A DNA stretch of 64,000 bases from Ditylenchus dipsaci. Its lineage: Eukaryota; Nematoda; Chromadorea; Rhabditida; Anguinidae. Every line of letters starts with the position of its first letter. Within the stretch, counting starts at the first letter, position 1. Shown here piece after piece: positions 43,721 to 52,916 of this stretch. Position numbers and translations under genes: made by a program. The DNA is taken from contig SADC01000241.1 in assembly GCA_004194705.1 (NCBI GenBank), forward strand, positions 62,001 through 126,000, given 5' to 3'. The notes under the pieces were generated by a model. That model was not told where the DNA came from and searched no databases. It worked only from the letters and a program-made list of their open reading frames with translations.

Positions 43721-44198
43721 TCGTCAACGTATCCAGTCGGTGGTATACCGATGAATTAGGTATGTGCTTTTGTTTTATGTTAGATAAATAATGAGTTGTT
43801 TTAGCAGAACATGTGAAGAAGCGTTACATGGATATTTTTCGGTTACAAGCACTCGGTGCTCAAGAACAGCTAGTCCTGCGCAAGTATCTCTTCTGCAACA
43901 ATCAGTAGCTTTGTTCGATGTCAACAATGTCCAATTAAGTCTAGCACGTGTCGCCCAAGCAGCTTTCTCTGATCGGTAGAATCAAGTGTGTGTGGCACAA
44001 GAACGAATAAACAATGGTTTGTAGTTTCTATAATTATACGTTACGCATAATTGTTTAGCTACCAATTTGTCTGCGGTAGTTGAACCTCTTCAGAATGCCG
44101 GAATAAACCTTAATACGCCAAGGAGGAAAAGAAACGCGAATGCTACAGTGCCTCGTCCGTTGCCAGCCGGTGGCCTGAATCCGACAAGAAGACGCTAA
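43721..44198 (+). pseudogene. three-exon gene remnant, unrecognised
   Basis: Exons 43721-43759, 43805-43975 and 44059-44198 with good acceptors (TATTCAG, TTTTAG, TTGTTTAG). They read SSRWYTDELAEHVKKRYMDI followed by FRLQALGAQEQLVLRK, then after a frame change VSLLQQSVALFDVNNVQLSL, and after another the basic end NTPRRKRNANATVPRPLP..TRRR. The helical, Lys-rich first part could be a DNA-binding accessory protein of a transposon (inference). Two frame changes make it a probable pseudogene. Confidence 0.4.
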
Positions 44199-44281
44199 AT
44201 GTTCAATAATACGCTTTGATTTGTTTAACCTTGTTTTTGTTATGTTAAAATAAAAATTGTCTGAATATTATGTGTTGTGAT

Positions 44282-44575
44282 CAGGGCTGTAAAAACATCC
44301 GGAAGATACATCCGGATGTGGATGTGTACATCCGAAACATCCACATCCGGCGGATGTGGATGTGGATGTTGGATGTCGGATGTCAATAAATTTTCAGGTC
44401 GGATGTCAGCGGATGTTTTCATTGATTTTACATGGATTTTTCGGATGTTTTCGGATGTTTCGGATGTCAAAAATTTCACATCCGGATGTCGGATGTGGAT
44501 GTTGGATGTCGAAATTTTTTGGGTCGGATGTCGGATGTGGATGTGGATGTCAAAAATAAAAAATTTACAGCCCTG
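44282..44575. mobile_element. 294-bp hAT MITE built of GGATGT words
   Basis: Ends CAGGGCTGTAAA / TTTACAGCCCTG with perfect 8-bp duplication GTTGTGAT (44274-44281, 44576-44583). Practically all internal sequence is GGATGT/ACATCC hexamers, making the whole element palindromic. The frames read through it are artefacts of the repeat. Confidence 0.9.
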
Positions 44576-44583
44576 GTTGTGAT

Positions 44584-45041
44584 TATTAGTAGCAATAATT
44601 ATGGTAAGGTTTGTAAAAAGCTGTTGGTAATGTGTATATGAAAAGACAAAGATATTAAAGTTATTGTTAGTGTAAAAACACGATAGATTGATGTATTCAC
44701 ACATTTGACGAATAAAATGGCACAAAACTGGTCAGAATAGCCTAGATATTGATTAAAATATGCAAGGTTAATTAGAAATCAAGTCAAAATATGTTGAAAC
44801 AATGAGAAGAAGACTCAAAAAATGCGGAGTCAATGATGAGCTGAGTCATGGCAATGCTGAGTTACAATTCTGCTGAGTTCGTGGTTTTTTGAGCTTCTGT
44901 CTTGAAGGGAAGACGAAAATTTAAATTCGAAAACGCTGAATTGAGAAATGGTGAATTTCCAGATGTTGAGTTATTGTTTGGTGAGTTATCAAATCATGAG
45001 TTATCGGTTTGATGAGTTACAGTTTGGTGAGTCCCGCGCCA
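44584..45041. other. no recognised gene
   Basis: AT-rich; contains degenerate GAGTTATNGGTTTGNTGAGTT words at 44940-45030. Nothing else supported. Confidence 0.35.
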
Positions 45042-45690
45042 CCCAATTTTAAGGGGCTGTGGCCTACGCACCGTATTTTCATTGAAGATGCGTGAATTTT
45101 TTAAATTGACAGCGCGAAATCTAAGCTATTCAATGGTATGAAAATTTCTGTTGAACGACTAAAAATAATCAAAGTTGTAAAGAAGAATTTTATGATTAAA
45201 CAAAAAATAGTCAAAATCTGTAAAAACAGTTAATAAATCAAATGATAAATACTTTTTGTATCGACATGAAAACCATGTGTTTGCATGTTTTTGATTTTGA
45301 CACACCGTGACCCCAACACTAGTATTGCCTATCCAGAGGCCATCCACAGACCAGGACCCAAACCACATGGCGGACCGAGGAAAAATCGTGTTTTTCACAT
45401 TATTTACCAAAAAAATATTGTCGGCGAGAAAAATCGGTACTTACCCCTAATACCGAAATTTCATCCTGAATCCGAATCCGTTGAGATCCGATTAAAATAA
45501 TTTTTATAAGCTGAGGTATCCATCTCAGTAGACCAGGGGTGCGACTTTTCTGACCTGTTTACTCAAAGTACTATATCTCAGCTTATAAAAATTATATCAG
45601 TCTGATCTCAACGGATGCAGATTCAAGATGAAATTTTGGTAATAGGGGTGATTTTCAAAAAAACTTTTTCTTATAAAATTTCAATAAAAG
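45042..45690. repeat. third copy of the triplicated segment
   Basis: Matches 25873-26520 and 36522-37160, beginning AATTTTAAGGGGCTGTGG and ending in the palindromic MITE. It stops before the FLYWCH remnant. Confidence 0.8.
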
Positions 45691-46289
45691 TTTCCAAAAG
45701 TTCCGTCATAAAGTACCACGAATCGATAGTCGTCCAAAACACGTTCTAAGCATTTTTTCCTGCTTAACATGATACAATGAAGATTTATAAACAGTTTCTG
45801 ATAAAAAAATTGAAACTTTTTCCAAAAATTTTTGACTAAAACTTATGAAAGCCAGGTAGTCCTTTCGAAGAATTTTTAAGGGCACTTTGACTTAATTTTG
45901 GTCAGATATAAGAATAAGTAATAATTTTTGAAATATTTTTTGACTATTGGGCACCTTCCGCATATAGAAACTGTGGTATAAACGGCTCTAGGTAAATTCG
46001 CCAACAGTAAATTCGCCTACAGGTAAATTCGGCTGTACCGAAAAAGGTAAAGAAATATTTTGTAAAAGGCACATTTGGTGAAAAAATTTTTGGTATAGGC
46101 ATATTTGGTAAATTTCTTTTAGTAAGGCACTTTGTAGTTGTTTTTGTGTCAAAGACCTTCTTATTCCAACTTTTTCTTCTCTTTCCCTTTCTTTCTCCAG
46201 ATTTCTATATCTACATCCTCCCAGTAAAATTCTTCTTAATTATACTCGTTTTTTCTAACTTAAAATTATGTGTTAGATTAGGTTTGTTA

Positions 46290-46960
46290 GAACCAAAATC
46301 AATATTTCACCCACGCAAACCCCAAAACGTGCGGTGGTTACCTCCTGGTCAGGTGGATGTCCACCTGGATGGCTTAGAAAAATTAAAATTTCTTTAGAAT
46401 AAAAAATAAACCATTTTTTCTTACTTGAAATTGTGGGTTCTTTTTGGTTATCGGGAATACCCGACCTCAGTCGTGCTAAGACAATTTATGCGTAAGAATC
46501 GGGTATTCCGATAACCGAAAAGAACCAAATTGTGTGAGGGATTCGGCTTGTTAAGACCAAAAGTGCGATTTTACCTACCCAACTCCAAACCTGAGGTGGC
46601 TACCACCTGGACAGGTTGATATCCAGGTAACTCCAGAGTAGGAGTAAATTCACCCAAATGCCCTAAAAAGTCAAACGCCTGTTTTTTTATATCTTTAATT
46701 GGTAAAAAAAAGGTATGCGCTCAGGTAAATTCGAACCAGCGACCTCTAAATCAGCCCTTGGAATCACTAAGAATCTTATCATTATCGATAAATTTTTGAG
46801 TTATTGCTAACGATTGATTTATCAAAATCAATCAAAAAAAATAAACCATTTTTTCTTACTTGAAATTGTGTGAGGGAACATAGCTAAAACGTGATTTGAC
46901 CACTGTCAAACCGGCTCTAGGTAAATTCGTCCCCAGGTAAATTCGTCCCCAAACCGCCAA
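46290..46960. repeat. CCACCTGGNNAGGTGG repeat family with GGTAAATTCG words
   Basis: Degenerate copies of a unit (TTAAGACCAAAAGTGCGATT ... GGTGGCTACCACCTGG) at about 46290-46390 and 46545-46640; further copies at 48585-48665, 51920-52020, 62640-62740 and 62810-62890. The AGGTAAATTCGTCCCC words at 46916-46950 are inverted at 48718-48752, so 46913-48755 may be one element interrupted by others. Confidence 0.5.
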
Positions 46961-47005
46961 TTCAAAATTTTCGAACAGTCTTGTTTCTTGTTAAAGAGTC
47001 ATATA

Positions 47006-47211
47006 CAGGGTTCACAGATGTCCTGCTTTAGCAGGAATTTCCTGCTTTTTGATTTTAAAATCTGCTTTTTGTACGTGTAAAAGCAGGAATTTTCGCACAT
47101 CTCACAGCATTTTATAACAACTTATTCTTGCTTTTTGTATATTTTTTGGTTTAAATTCCTGCTTTTTGAAAACAAAATCCTGCTTTTGTAATTTTTGATC
47201 TGTGAACCCTG
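47006..47211. mobile_element. 206-bp hAT MITE built of CCTGCTTTTTGA words
   Basis: Ends CAGGGTTCACAGAT / ATCTGTGAACCCTG; flanking octamers GTCATATA and GCCATATA (7 of 8). The interior consists of TCCTGCTTTTT words in both orientations. Confidence 0.82.
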
Positions 47212-47333
47212 GCCATATAGTCTTAGTAAATCCGAATGTGGGTAGGAAGAGCATCAGGTAGGTACGGGCGGCGGTAAATTGAACCTCTACAAATTTCGCA
47301 GGAGTTTAAATTTTTCCGTCTGAACCAACCAAA

Positions 47334-47645
47334 CCAAGTGGTCGTCCACTTGGAGCAAAAAATTTTTTTACGTTTTTCACGTTTCAAAACGTAGTTTGTG
47401 GACTAATTCAGACATGCTGAAGAGGGTTTGACAGTGGTAAAACACCGTTTTCTCGAGTATTTTTTGAGTTTTAGTAAAATCGACTTTTGGTAAAATCAAT
47501 TATTGCCCAATACTCAAGAAATACCCTACAAAACGGCATTTTAGCACTATCGAACCATCTTCAGCATGCCCGAATCTGTCCAAAAACAGATTTTGGAACA
47601 TGAAAAATGTAAAAAATTTTTTGCTCCAAGTGGACGACCACTTGG
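47334..47645. mobile_element. hairpin MITE, CCAAGTGGTCGTCCACTTGG ends, copy 1
   Basis: Inverted ends CCAAGTGGTCGTCCACTTGG, themselves palindromic, then GAGCAAAAAATTTTTT, and a stem containing GCATGCTGAAGA/TCTTCAGCATGC. A second full copy is at 62988-63380; halves occur at 47812-48065, 52070-52210 and 32155-32300. Confidence 0.72.
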
Positions 47646-48103
47646 TTTTGTTGTACCCAGGTAGTCGTACACAGGTCGGGGAACTTAGTTAGTGTAGTGG
47701 TACACGGGTAGTAACATTTTGGTCTGTGATCCAAGCTATGATTTCTATATGATTTCTACGATTCCTATGATCCAACGTCAGTTCTGCTAAATAATCCATG
47801 CACCAACAATACCAAGTAGTCGTTCACTTGAAGCAAAAATTTTTCCACGTTTTCCATCTTCCAAAACATATTTTCTGGACTAATTCAGGCATGCTGAAGA
47901 TGGTTTGATAGTGGTGAAATGCCGTTTTGTCGAGTATTTTTTGAGTATTGGACAATAATCGATTTCACCAAAACTGGTTTTTATCAAAGCTCAAGAAATA
48001 CCCTACAAAACGGCATTTCACCACTATCAAACCATCTTCAGCATGTCCGAATTAGTCCATAAAAACAGGTTTTAAGGCCCGAAAAAGTAAAAAAATTAAA
48101 ATA

Positions 48104-48546
48104 CAGTCGGCTCTCGATATAAGGACACTCAGGGACCGGCAAAAGTTCGTTCCCGCCTTGGGTCCGACACTTTTTTTAGCCCGATTTTCGAAAACTTTTA
48201 CCGGTTTTGTTTTGACAGTTTGGTTCCAAATATCGCAAGGATTCCGATTTTGCCGATTGTTTTTCAGAAATCCAGATTTTTTTCCTATAAAAAAGCAAAA
48301 ACTCGATTTAAACACAGGCTTTTTCAAAATCCCTGTCCTTATATCGAGTTTTTGCTTTTTTAGAAGAAAAAAATCTGGATTTCTGAAAAACGATCGGCAA
48401 AATCGGAATCCTTGCGATATTTGGAACCAAACTGACAAAACAAAACCGGTGAAGATTTTCGAAAATCGGGCTAAAAAAGTGTCTGACCCGAGGCGGGGAA
48501 GAACTTCTGTCCTTATATCGAGTGTCCTTATATCGAGTGTCGACTG
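48104..48546. mobile_element. mariner-type MITE with proven empty site
   Basis: Ends CAGTCGGCTCTCGATATAAG / inverted CTTATATCGAGTGTCGACTG, with TA at 48102-48103 and 48547-48548. The other palindrome arm (near 52030-52045, inverted) reads AAAATATAATTTGTC without the element, i.e. the target with a single TA. So it inserted after the palindrome formed. Confidence 0.92.
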
Positions 48547-48940
48547 TATAATTTGTCTGTTCACCTGACCATGAGGCACCTACTCAAGGTATTGGCGTGG
48601 GGTGGGTAAAGTCGTAATTTTGGTCCTAACAAACCCGATTTCCCACACAATTCTAAGTTAGAAAATATTTGCTATTACCAGGATTCGAACCTGCTCGAAA
48701 TTTTTGAATTGGCGGTTTTGGGGACGAATTTACCGGGGACGAATTTACCGAGGAAATGTGAGCTGATTTCAACTTTTACAGTCAGCTTCCGCCATAGTGC
48801 ACACCTGGCGCTGGTCCCTTGGGTGTGCACTATGGAGGGAGTTAACTGTAAAGTTCCCTTATCATATGTCTTGTTTTTGATTTGTTTCGAAATAATAATT
48901 TGTTACATATAGGTCAAATTACGACTATTTCTATGAGATC

Positions 48941-49030
48941 TACACGTGTAGCGCAGTGGGTTAGCTTCCCACTTTTTACGTTACAACATAATTGTTGATA
49001 AAAAACGCCTTTCTGTTCAAATCGCTTGTT
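48941..49030 (+). other. tRNA-like sequence (A box and B box), on both palindrome arms
   Basis: GTGTAGCGCAGTGGGTTAGC resembles a tRNA D arm / A box, and GTTCAAATCGC about 65 bases later a weak B box. No complete cloverleaf is evident. Inverted copy at about 51545-51650. Could be a tRNA-derived SINE head. Confidence 0.3.
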
Positions 49031-49094
49031 TAGTCGCGTTTCACAAAAATTATTTTACACAGTGATCATGTCATCAATTAGATTATTTTAAGGT

Positions 49095-49543
49095 AATTTG
49101 AACCTGGACATACTTTGTGATGTATTTGCTTACTTTAATCGCTCTCAATTGGATGTCTATTCAATTAGCTCTAAGGTTTTGCGTCAACTAATCTCTAAAT
49201 ATTTCCTATAGCCCCATTTGACTTTTTGTCTTTTTCTCTTTATTTTGAAGAAACAGAGCGTCCAAGCATGCGTATATATTCTGCAAGGACTGATATTTGG
49301 TATAATAAATGTGGTGCAACACGAGTATCTAGTGGATTAAACTGGAAGGAAATCCTTTTCAAATTTAAAGCTACAGAATCAGTTGTTAAAGAAGTTGTCT
49401 TTTATTTGGATAAATTTTCATATCATCAAGATTGGAATCGATTTACTGAACAACTTAAGACTCTTAATTCGTTTTTTAAGAAAAGCCATCTGAGTGTGAT
49501 CATACTATGCAAGCGTAATGGTGAGATCCCCTATTTATTATAG
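49095..49543 (+). pseudogene. F-box-like ORF on the left palindrome arm, one-base deletion
   Basis: Same sequence as the right-arm ORF, but TTTCCCTATAG has lost a C (near 49203), so the frame hits a stop (TAG) after KYF. The remainder is intact. This shows the arms have diverged. Confidence 0.65.
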
Positions 49544-49617
49544 AAGTGGTTTTATTTGACCCTTTCCCGTCATAGTGTCCACCTTTTTCGAGTGTCAAGT
49601 GAAATTTTGGTAAAGGG

Positions 49618-49702
49618 ACGTTTCACCTAAAATACGCAAATGCGTATTTTTGGTGAAACGTTTCACCAAAAATACGCATATGCGTATTTTAGGTGAAACG
49701 TT
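49618..49702. repeat. doubled 40-bp palindrome
   Basis: Near-perfect palindromes GTTTCACC...TACGCATATGCGTA...GGTGAAAC, head to head. Doubled here and at 50139-50222, single at 50922-50966 and 52530-52573. Always followed by GTTCAAAAACAAC and a G-run with GACCAAGGCAG (or its complement). Confidence 0.7.
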
Positions 49703-50218
49703 CAAAAACAACAGGGGGGACCAAGGCAGTTTTTTTACGTTTTTTCGAAAATTTTCAGATTATGCCCGAACCACCAAAAACCATCCAAAAGCACATCAAG
49801 TCACCCAAAACCACCCAAAAACACCCAAAACCAGCCAAAAAGCCTCAAATTAACGGTCATTATGTAAAGTATTAAATTAACGGATATTGCTCATTTCCAT
49901 GCGTCGAAATCTGCTTGTTTCTAATCATTCCTCGCCATTCCCTTGTAGTAAGTCGTTAGAATTTAAATTCCACACTGTTTATTCGAAATCCGAACTTCAA
50001 CAACAATAATAACGAGACTGAAATACAAACAACTAATGGTGAGATCCCCTATTTATTATAGAAGTGGTTTTTATTTGACCCTTTCCCGTCATAGTGTCCA
50101 CCTTTTTCGAGTGTCAAGTGAAATTTTGGTAAAGGGACGTTTCACCTAAAATACGCAAATGCGTATTTTTGGTGAAACGTTTCACCAAAAATACGCATAT
50201 GCGTATTTTAGGTGAAAC

Positions 50219-50589
50219 GTTCAAAAACAACAGGGGGACCAAGGCAGTTTACATGTGCAAACCGGAGCGATTTATTTCAGAAAACATCAAAACAGCTGAA
50301 CGGGAGTGACTGTGGGATCTTTGCCTGCACCATTGCCGAGCACGTTGCCAGGAACGCGCCGATGAACGTTCAAAAACAACAGGGGGGACCAAGGCAGTTT
50401 ACATGTGCAAACCGGAGCGATTTATTTCAGAAAACATCAAAACAGCTGAACGGGAGTGACTGTGGGATCTTTGCCTGCACCATTGCCGAGCACGTTGCCA
50501 GGAACGCGCCGATGAACTTTAGCCAGTATGATATGAGTGAATTTCGAAGGAAGATGTTAAAAGAAATCAAAGACGGGCGATTGTCTTAG
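50219..50589 (+). pseudogene. captured Ulp1/SENP (peptidase C48) C-terminal fragment, tandemly duplicated
   Basis: The final exon reads KTSKQLNGSDCGIFACTIAE, then HVARNAPMNFSQYDMSEFRR and ends EIKDGRLS. QLNGSDCGIFAC holds the catalytic Cys of the C48 SUMO-protease fold. Upstream GATTTATTTCAG is an intron end, so genomic DNA, not mRNA, was captured. The 149-base unit 50219-50367, transposon end GTTCAAAAACAAC...GGCAG plus exon, is repeated at 50368, the second copy continuing to the stop at 50587-50589. The His and Asp of the triad are absent, so it is inactive as a protease by itself. Confidence 0.75.
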
Positions 50590-52210
50590 TTGTTTGTATT
50601 TCAGTCTCGTTATTATTGTTGTTGAAGTTCGGATTTCGAATAAACAGTGTGGAATTTAAATTCTAACGACTTACTACAAGGGAATGGCGAGGAATGATTA
50701 GAAACAAGCAGATTTCGACGCATGGAAATGAGCAATATCCGTTAATTTAATACTTTACATAATGACCGTTAATTTGAGGCTTTTTGGCTGGTTTGGGTGT
50801 TTTTGGGTGGTTTTGGGTGACTTGATGTGCTTTTGGATGGTTTTTGGTGGTTCGGGCATAATCTGAAAATTTTCGAAAAAACGTAAAAAAACTGCCTTGG
50901 TCCCCCCTGTTGTTTTTGAACGTTTCACCTAAAATACGCATATGCGTATTTTTGGTGAAACGTCCCTTTACCAAAATTTCACTTGACACTCGAAAAAGGT
51001 GGACACTATGACGGGAAAGGGTCAAATAAAAACCACTTCTATAATAAATAGGGGATCTCACCATTACGCTTGCATAGTATGATCACACTCAGATGGCTTT
51101 TCTTAAAAAACGAATTAAGAGTCTTAAGTTGTTCAGTAAATCGATTCCAATCTTGATGATATGAAAATTTATCCAAATAAAAGACAACTTCTTTAACAAC
51201 TGATTCTGTAGCTTTAAATTTGAAAAGGATTTCCTTCCAGTTTAATCCACTAGATACTCGTGTTGCACCACATTTATTATACCAAATATCAGTCCTTGCA
51301 GAATATATACGCATGCTTGGACGCTCTGTTTCTTCAAAATAAAGAGAAAAAGACAAAAAGTCAAATGGGGCTATAGGGAAATATTTAGAGATTAGTTGAC
51401 GCAAAACCTTAGAGCTAATTGAATAGACATCCAATTGAGAGCGATTAAAGTAAGCAAATACATCACAAAGTATGTCCAGGTTCAAATTACCTTAAAATAA
51501 TCTAATTGATGACATGATCACTGTGTAAAATAATTTTTGTGAAACGCGACTAAACAAGCGATTTGAACAGAAAGGCGTTTTTTATCAACAATTATGTTGT
51601 AACGTAAAAAGTGGGAAGCTAACCCACTGCGCTACACGTGTAGATCTCATAGAAATAGTCGTAATTTGACCTATATGTAACAAATTATTATTTCGAAACA
51701 AATCAAAAACAAGACATATGATAAGGGAACTTTACAGTTAACTCCCTCCATAGTGCACACCCAAGGGACCAGCGCCAGGTGTGCACTATGGCGGAAGCTG
51801 ACTGTAAAAGTTGAAATCAGCTCACATTTCCTCGGTAAATTCGTCCCCGGTAAATTCGTCCCCAAAACCGCCAATTCAAAAATTTCGAGCAGGTTCGAAT
51901 CCTGGTAATAGCAAATATTTTTCTAACTTAGAATTGTGTGGGAAATCGGGTTTGTTAGGACCAAAATTACGACTTTACCCACCCCAACGCCAATACCTTG
52001 AGTAGGTGCCTCATGGTCAGGTGAACAGACAAATTATATTTTAATTTTTTACTTTTTCGGGCCTTAAAACCTGTTTTTATGGACTAATTCGGACATGCTG
52101 AAGATGGTTTGATAGTGGTGAAATGCCGTTTTGTAGGGTATTTCTTGAGCTTTGATAAAAACCAGTTTTGGTGAAATCGATTATTGTCCAATACTCAAAA
52201 AATACTCGAC
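50588..52210. repeat. right arm of the 4.3-kb palindrome
   Basis: Inverted repeat of 47929-50036. Carries the undamaged F-box-like ORF and the empty site of the mariner MITE. Confidence 0.9.
51039..51485 (-). CDS. F-box-like protein, partial, right palindrome arm
   Basis: The minus-strand frame begins LNLDILCDVFAYFNRSQLDV, close to the nematode F-box (helix with conserved Leu/Asp and ..VF.F..R..LD). It continues to QDWNRFTEQLKTLNSFFKK and ends CKRNGEIPYLL at 51039. The first codon read is TTG, so the true start or an upstream exon lies elsewhere; a donor-like GTGAGATCC follows CKRN, so the gene may have been cut at an exon end. F-box proteins are SCF ligase adaptors. About 148 residues, shorter than the usual 300. 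Confidence 0.5.
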   Translation of the reverse strand: MNLDILCDVFAYFNRSQLDVYSISSKVLRQLISKYFPIAPFDFLSFSLYFEETERPSMRIYSARTDIWYNKCGATRVSSGLNWKEILFKFKATESVVKEVVFYLDKFSYHQDWNRFTEQLKTLNSFFKKSHLSVIILCKRNGEIPYLL

Positions 52211-52529
52211 ACTACTCACTGCCAGACACCAATGAGCAGGAACTTGGATAGGGATTAGCACCAGGTCTGTCGAAAACAAATATACTTTGCACACCCATTT
52301 TGAGACAGCTGCTGGGCCCTTCAGGAAGAGAGTAAATGAGCAATATCCGTTAATTTAATACTTTACATAATGACCGTTAATTTGAGGCTTTTTAGCTGGT
52401 TTTGGGTGTTTTTGGGTGGTTTTGGGTGGCTTGAAGTGCTTTTGGATGGTTTTTGGTGGTTCGGGCATAATCTGAAAATTTTCGAAAAAACGTAAAAAAA
52501 CTGCCTTGGTCCCCCTGTTGTTTTTGAAC

Positions 52530-52695
52530 GTTTCACCTAAAATACGCATATGCGTATTTTTGGTGAAACGTTCACGCACCGAAATTTTATTTATACGCCA
52601 CAAAGAGAAAACACACAATATTCCCATCAGCGACGAGCATGCCCTTTTAAAGGGCCATTGCTGTCTCCGACAACGGTTGTCCCCCGCTAATTCAA
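52530..52695. repeat. 40-bp palindrome and TTAA-type element end
   Basis: Single copy of GTTTCACC...GGTGAAAC, then TTTTAAAGGGCCATTGC...CCCCCGCTAATTC, the AGGGCCATTGC end type also seen inverted at 56060-56096 and 57310-57345. Confidence 0.5.
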
Positions 52696-52699
52696 AAAA

Positions 52700-52845
52700 G
52701 TTTCCCAATCATTGAACTTCGGCACGGCTTTTTCAGCTTGGGTTCTATCATAACTATACCTAAAATAAAATTCTAGGCCTTGTTTTATTAGAAACCAAGT
52801 TGAAAAATGCGTACAGATGTTCAATGATTAGGCAAAAAATTTAAT
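52700..52845. mobile_element. hairpin MITE, AAGGCCTAGAATTTAATTTT core, copy 2
   Basis: Same stem and core as 43180-43350 and 57124-57312. Confidence 0.6.
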
Positions 52846-52916
52846 GGAACTTATTTACTTTGGGGGGAGCACTGATTTTTCAACTTTTTCAAAAAAAAAT
52901 TATTAGACTTTTTAAT

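Larger units (their letters stand above)
47929..50036. repeat. left arm of a 4.3-kb palindrome
   Basis: Inverted repeat of 50588-52210. It is longer than the other arm by a mariner MITE (48104-48546) and by a doubled 40-bp palindrome (49618-49702). Contains a frame-shifted F-box-like ORF. Confidence 0.9.

Noticed and set aside
44240..44725. 161-residue minus-strand ORF rich in Ile/His/Pro
   Set aside because: It is the translation of GGATGT hexamers within a hAT MITE.
48052..48579. 175-residue minus-strand ORF
   Set aside because: Runs through the palindromic mariner-type MITE; both strands are open because of the inverted repeat.
48941..49030. Functional tRNA gene
   Set aside because: A-box-like text is present, but no 7-bp acceptor pairing or normal anticodon arm.
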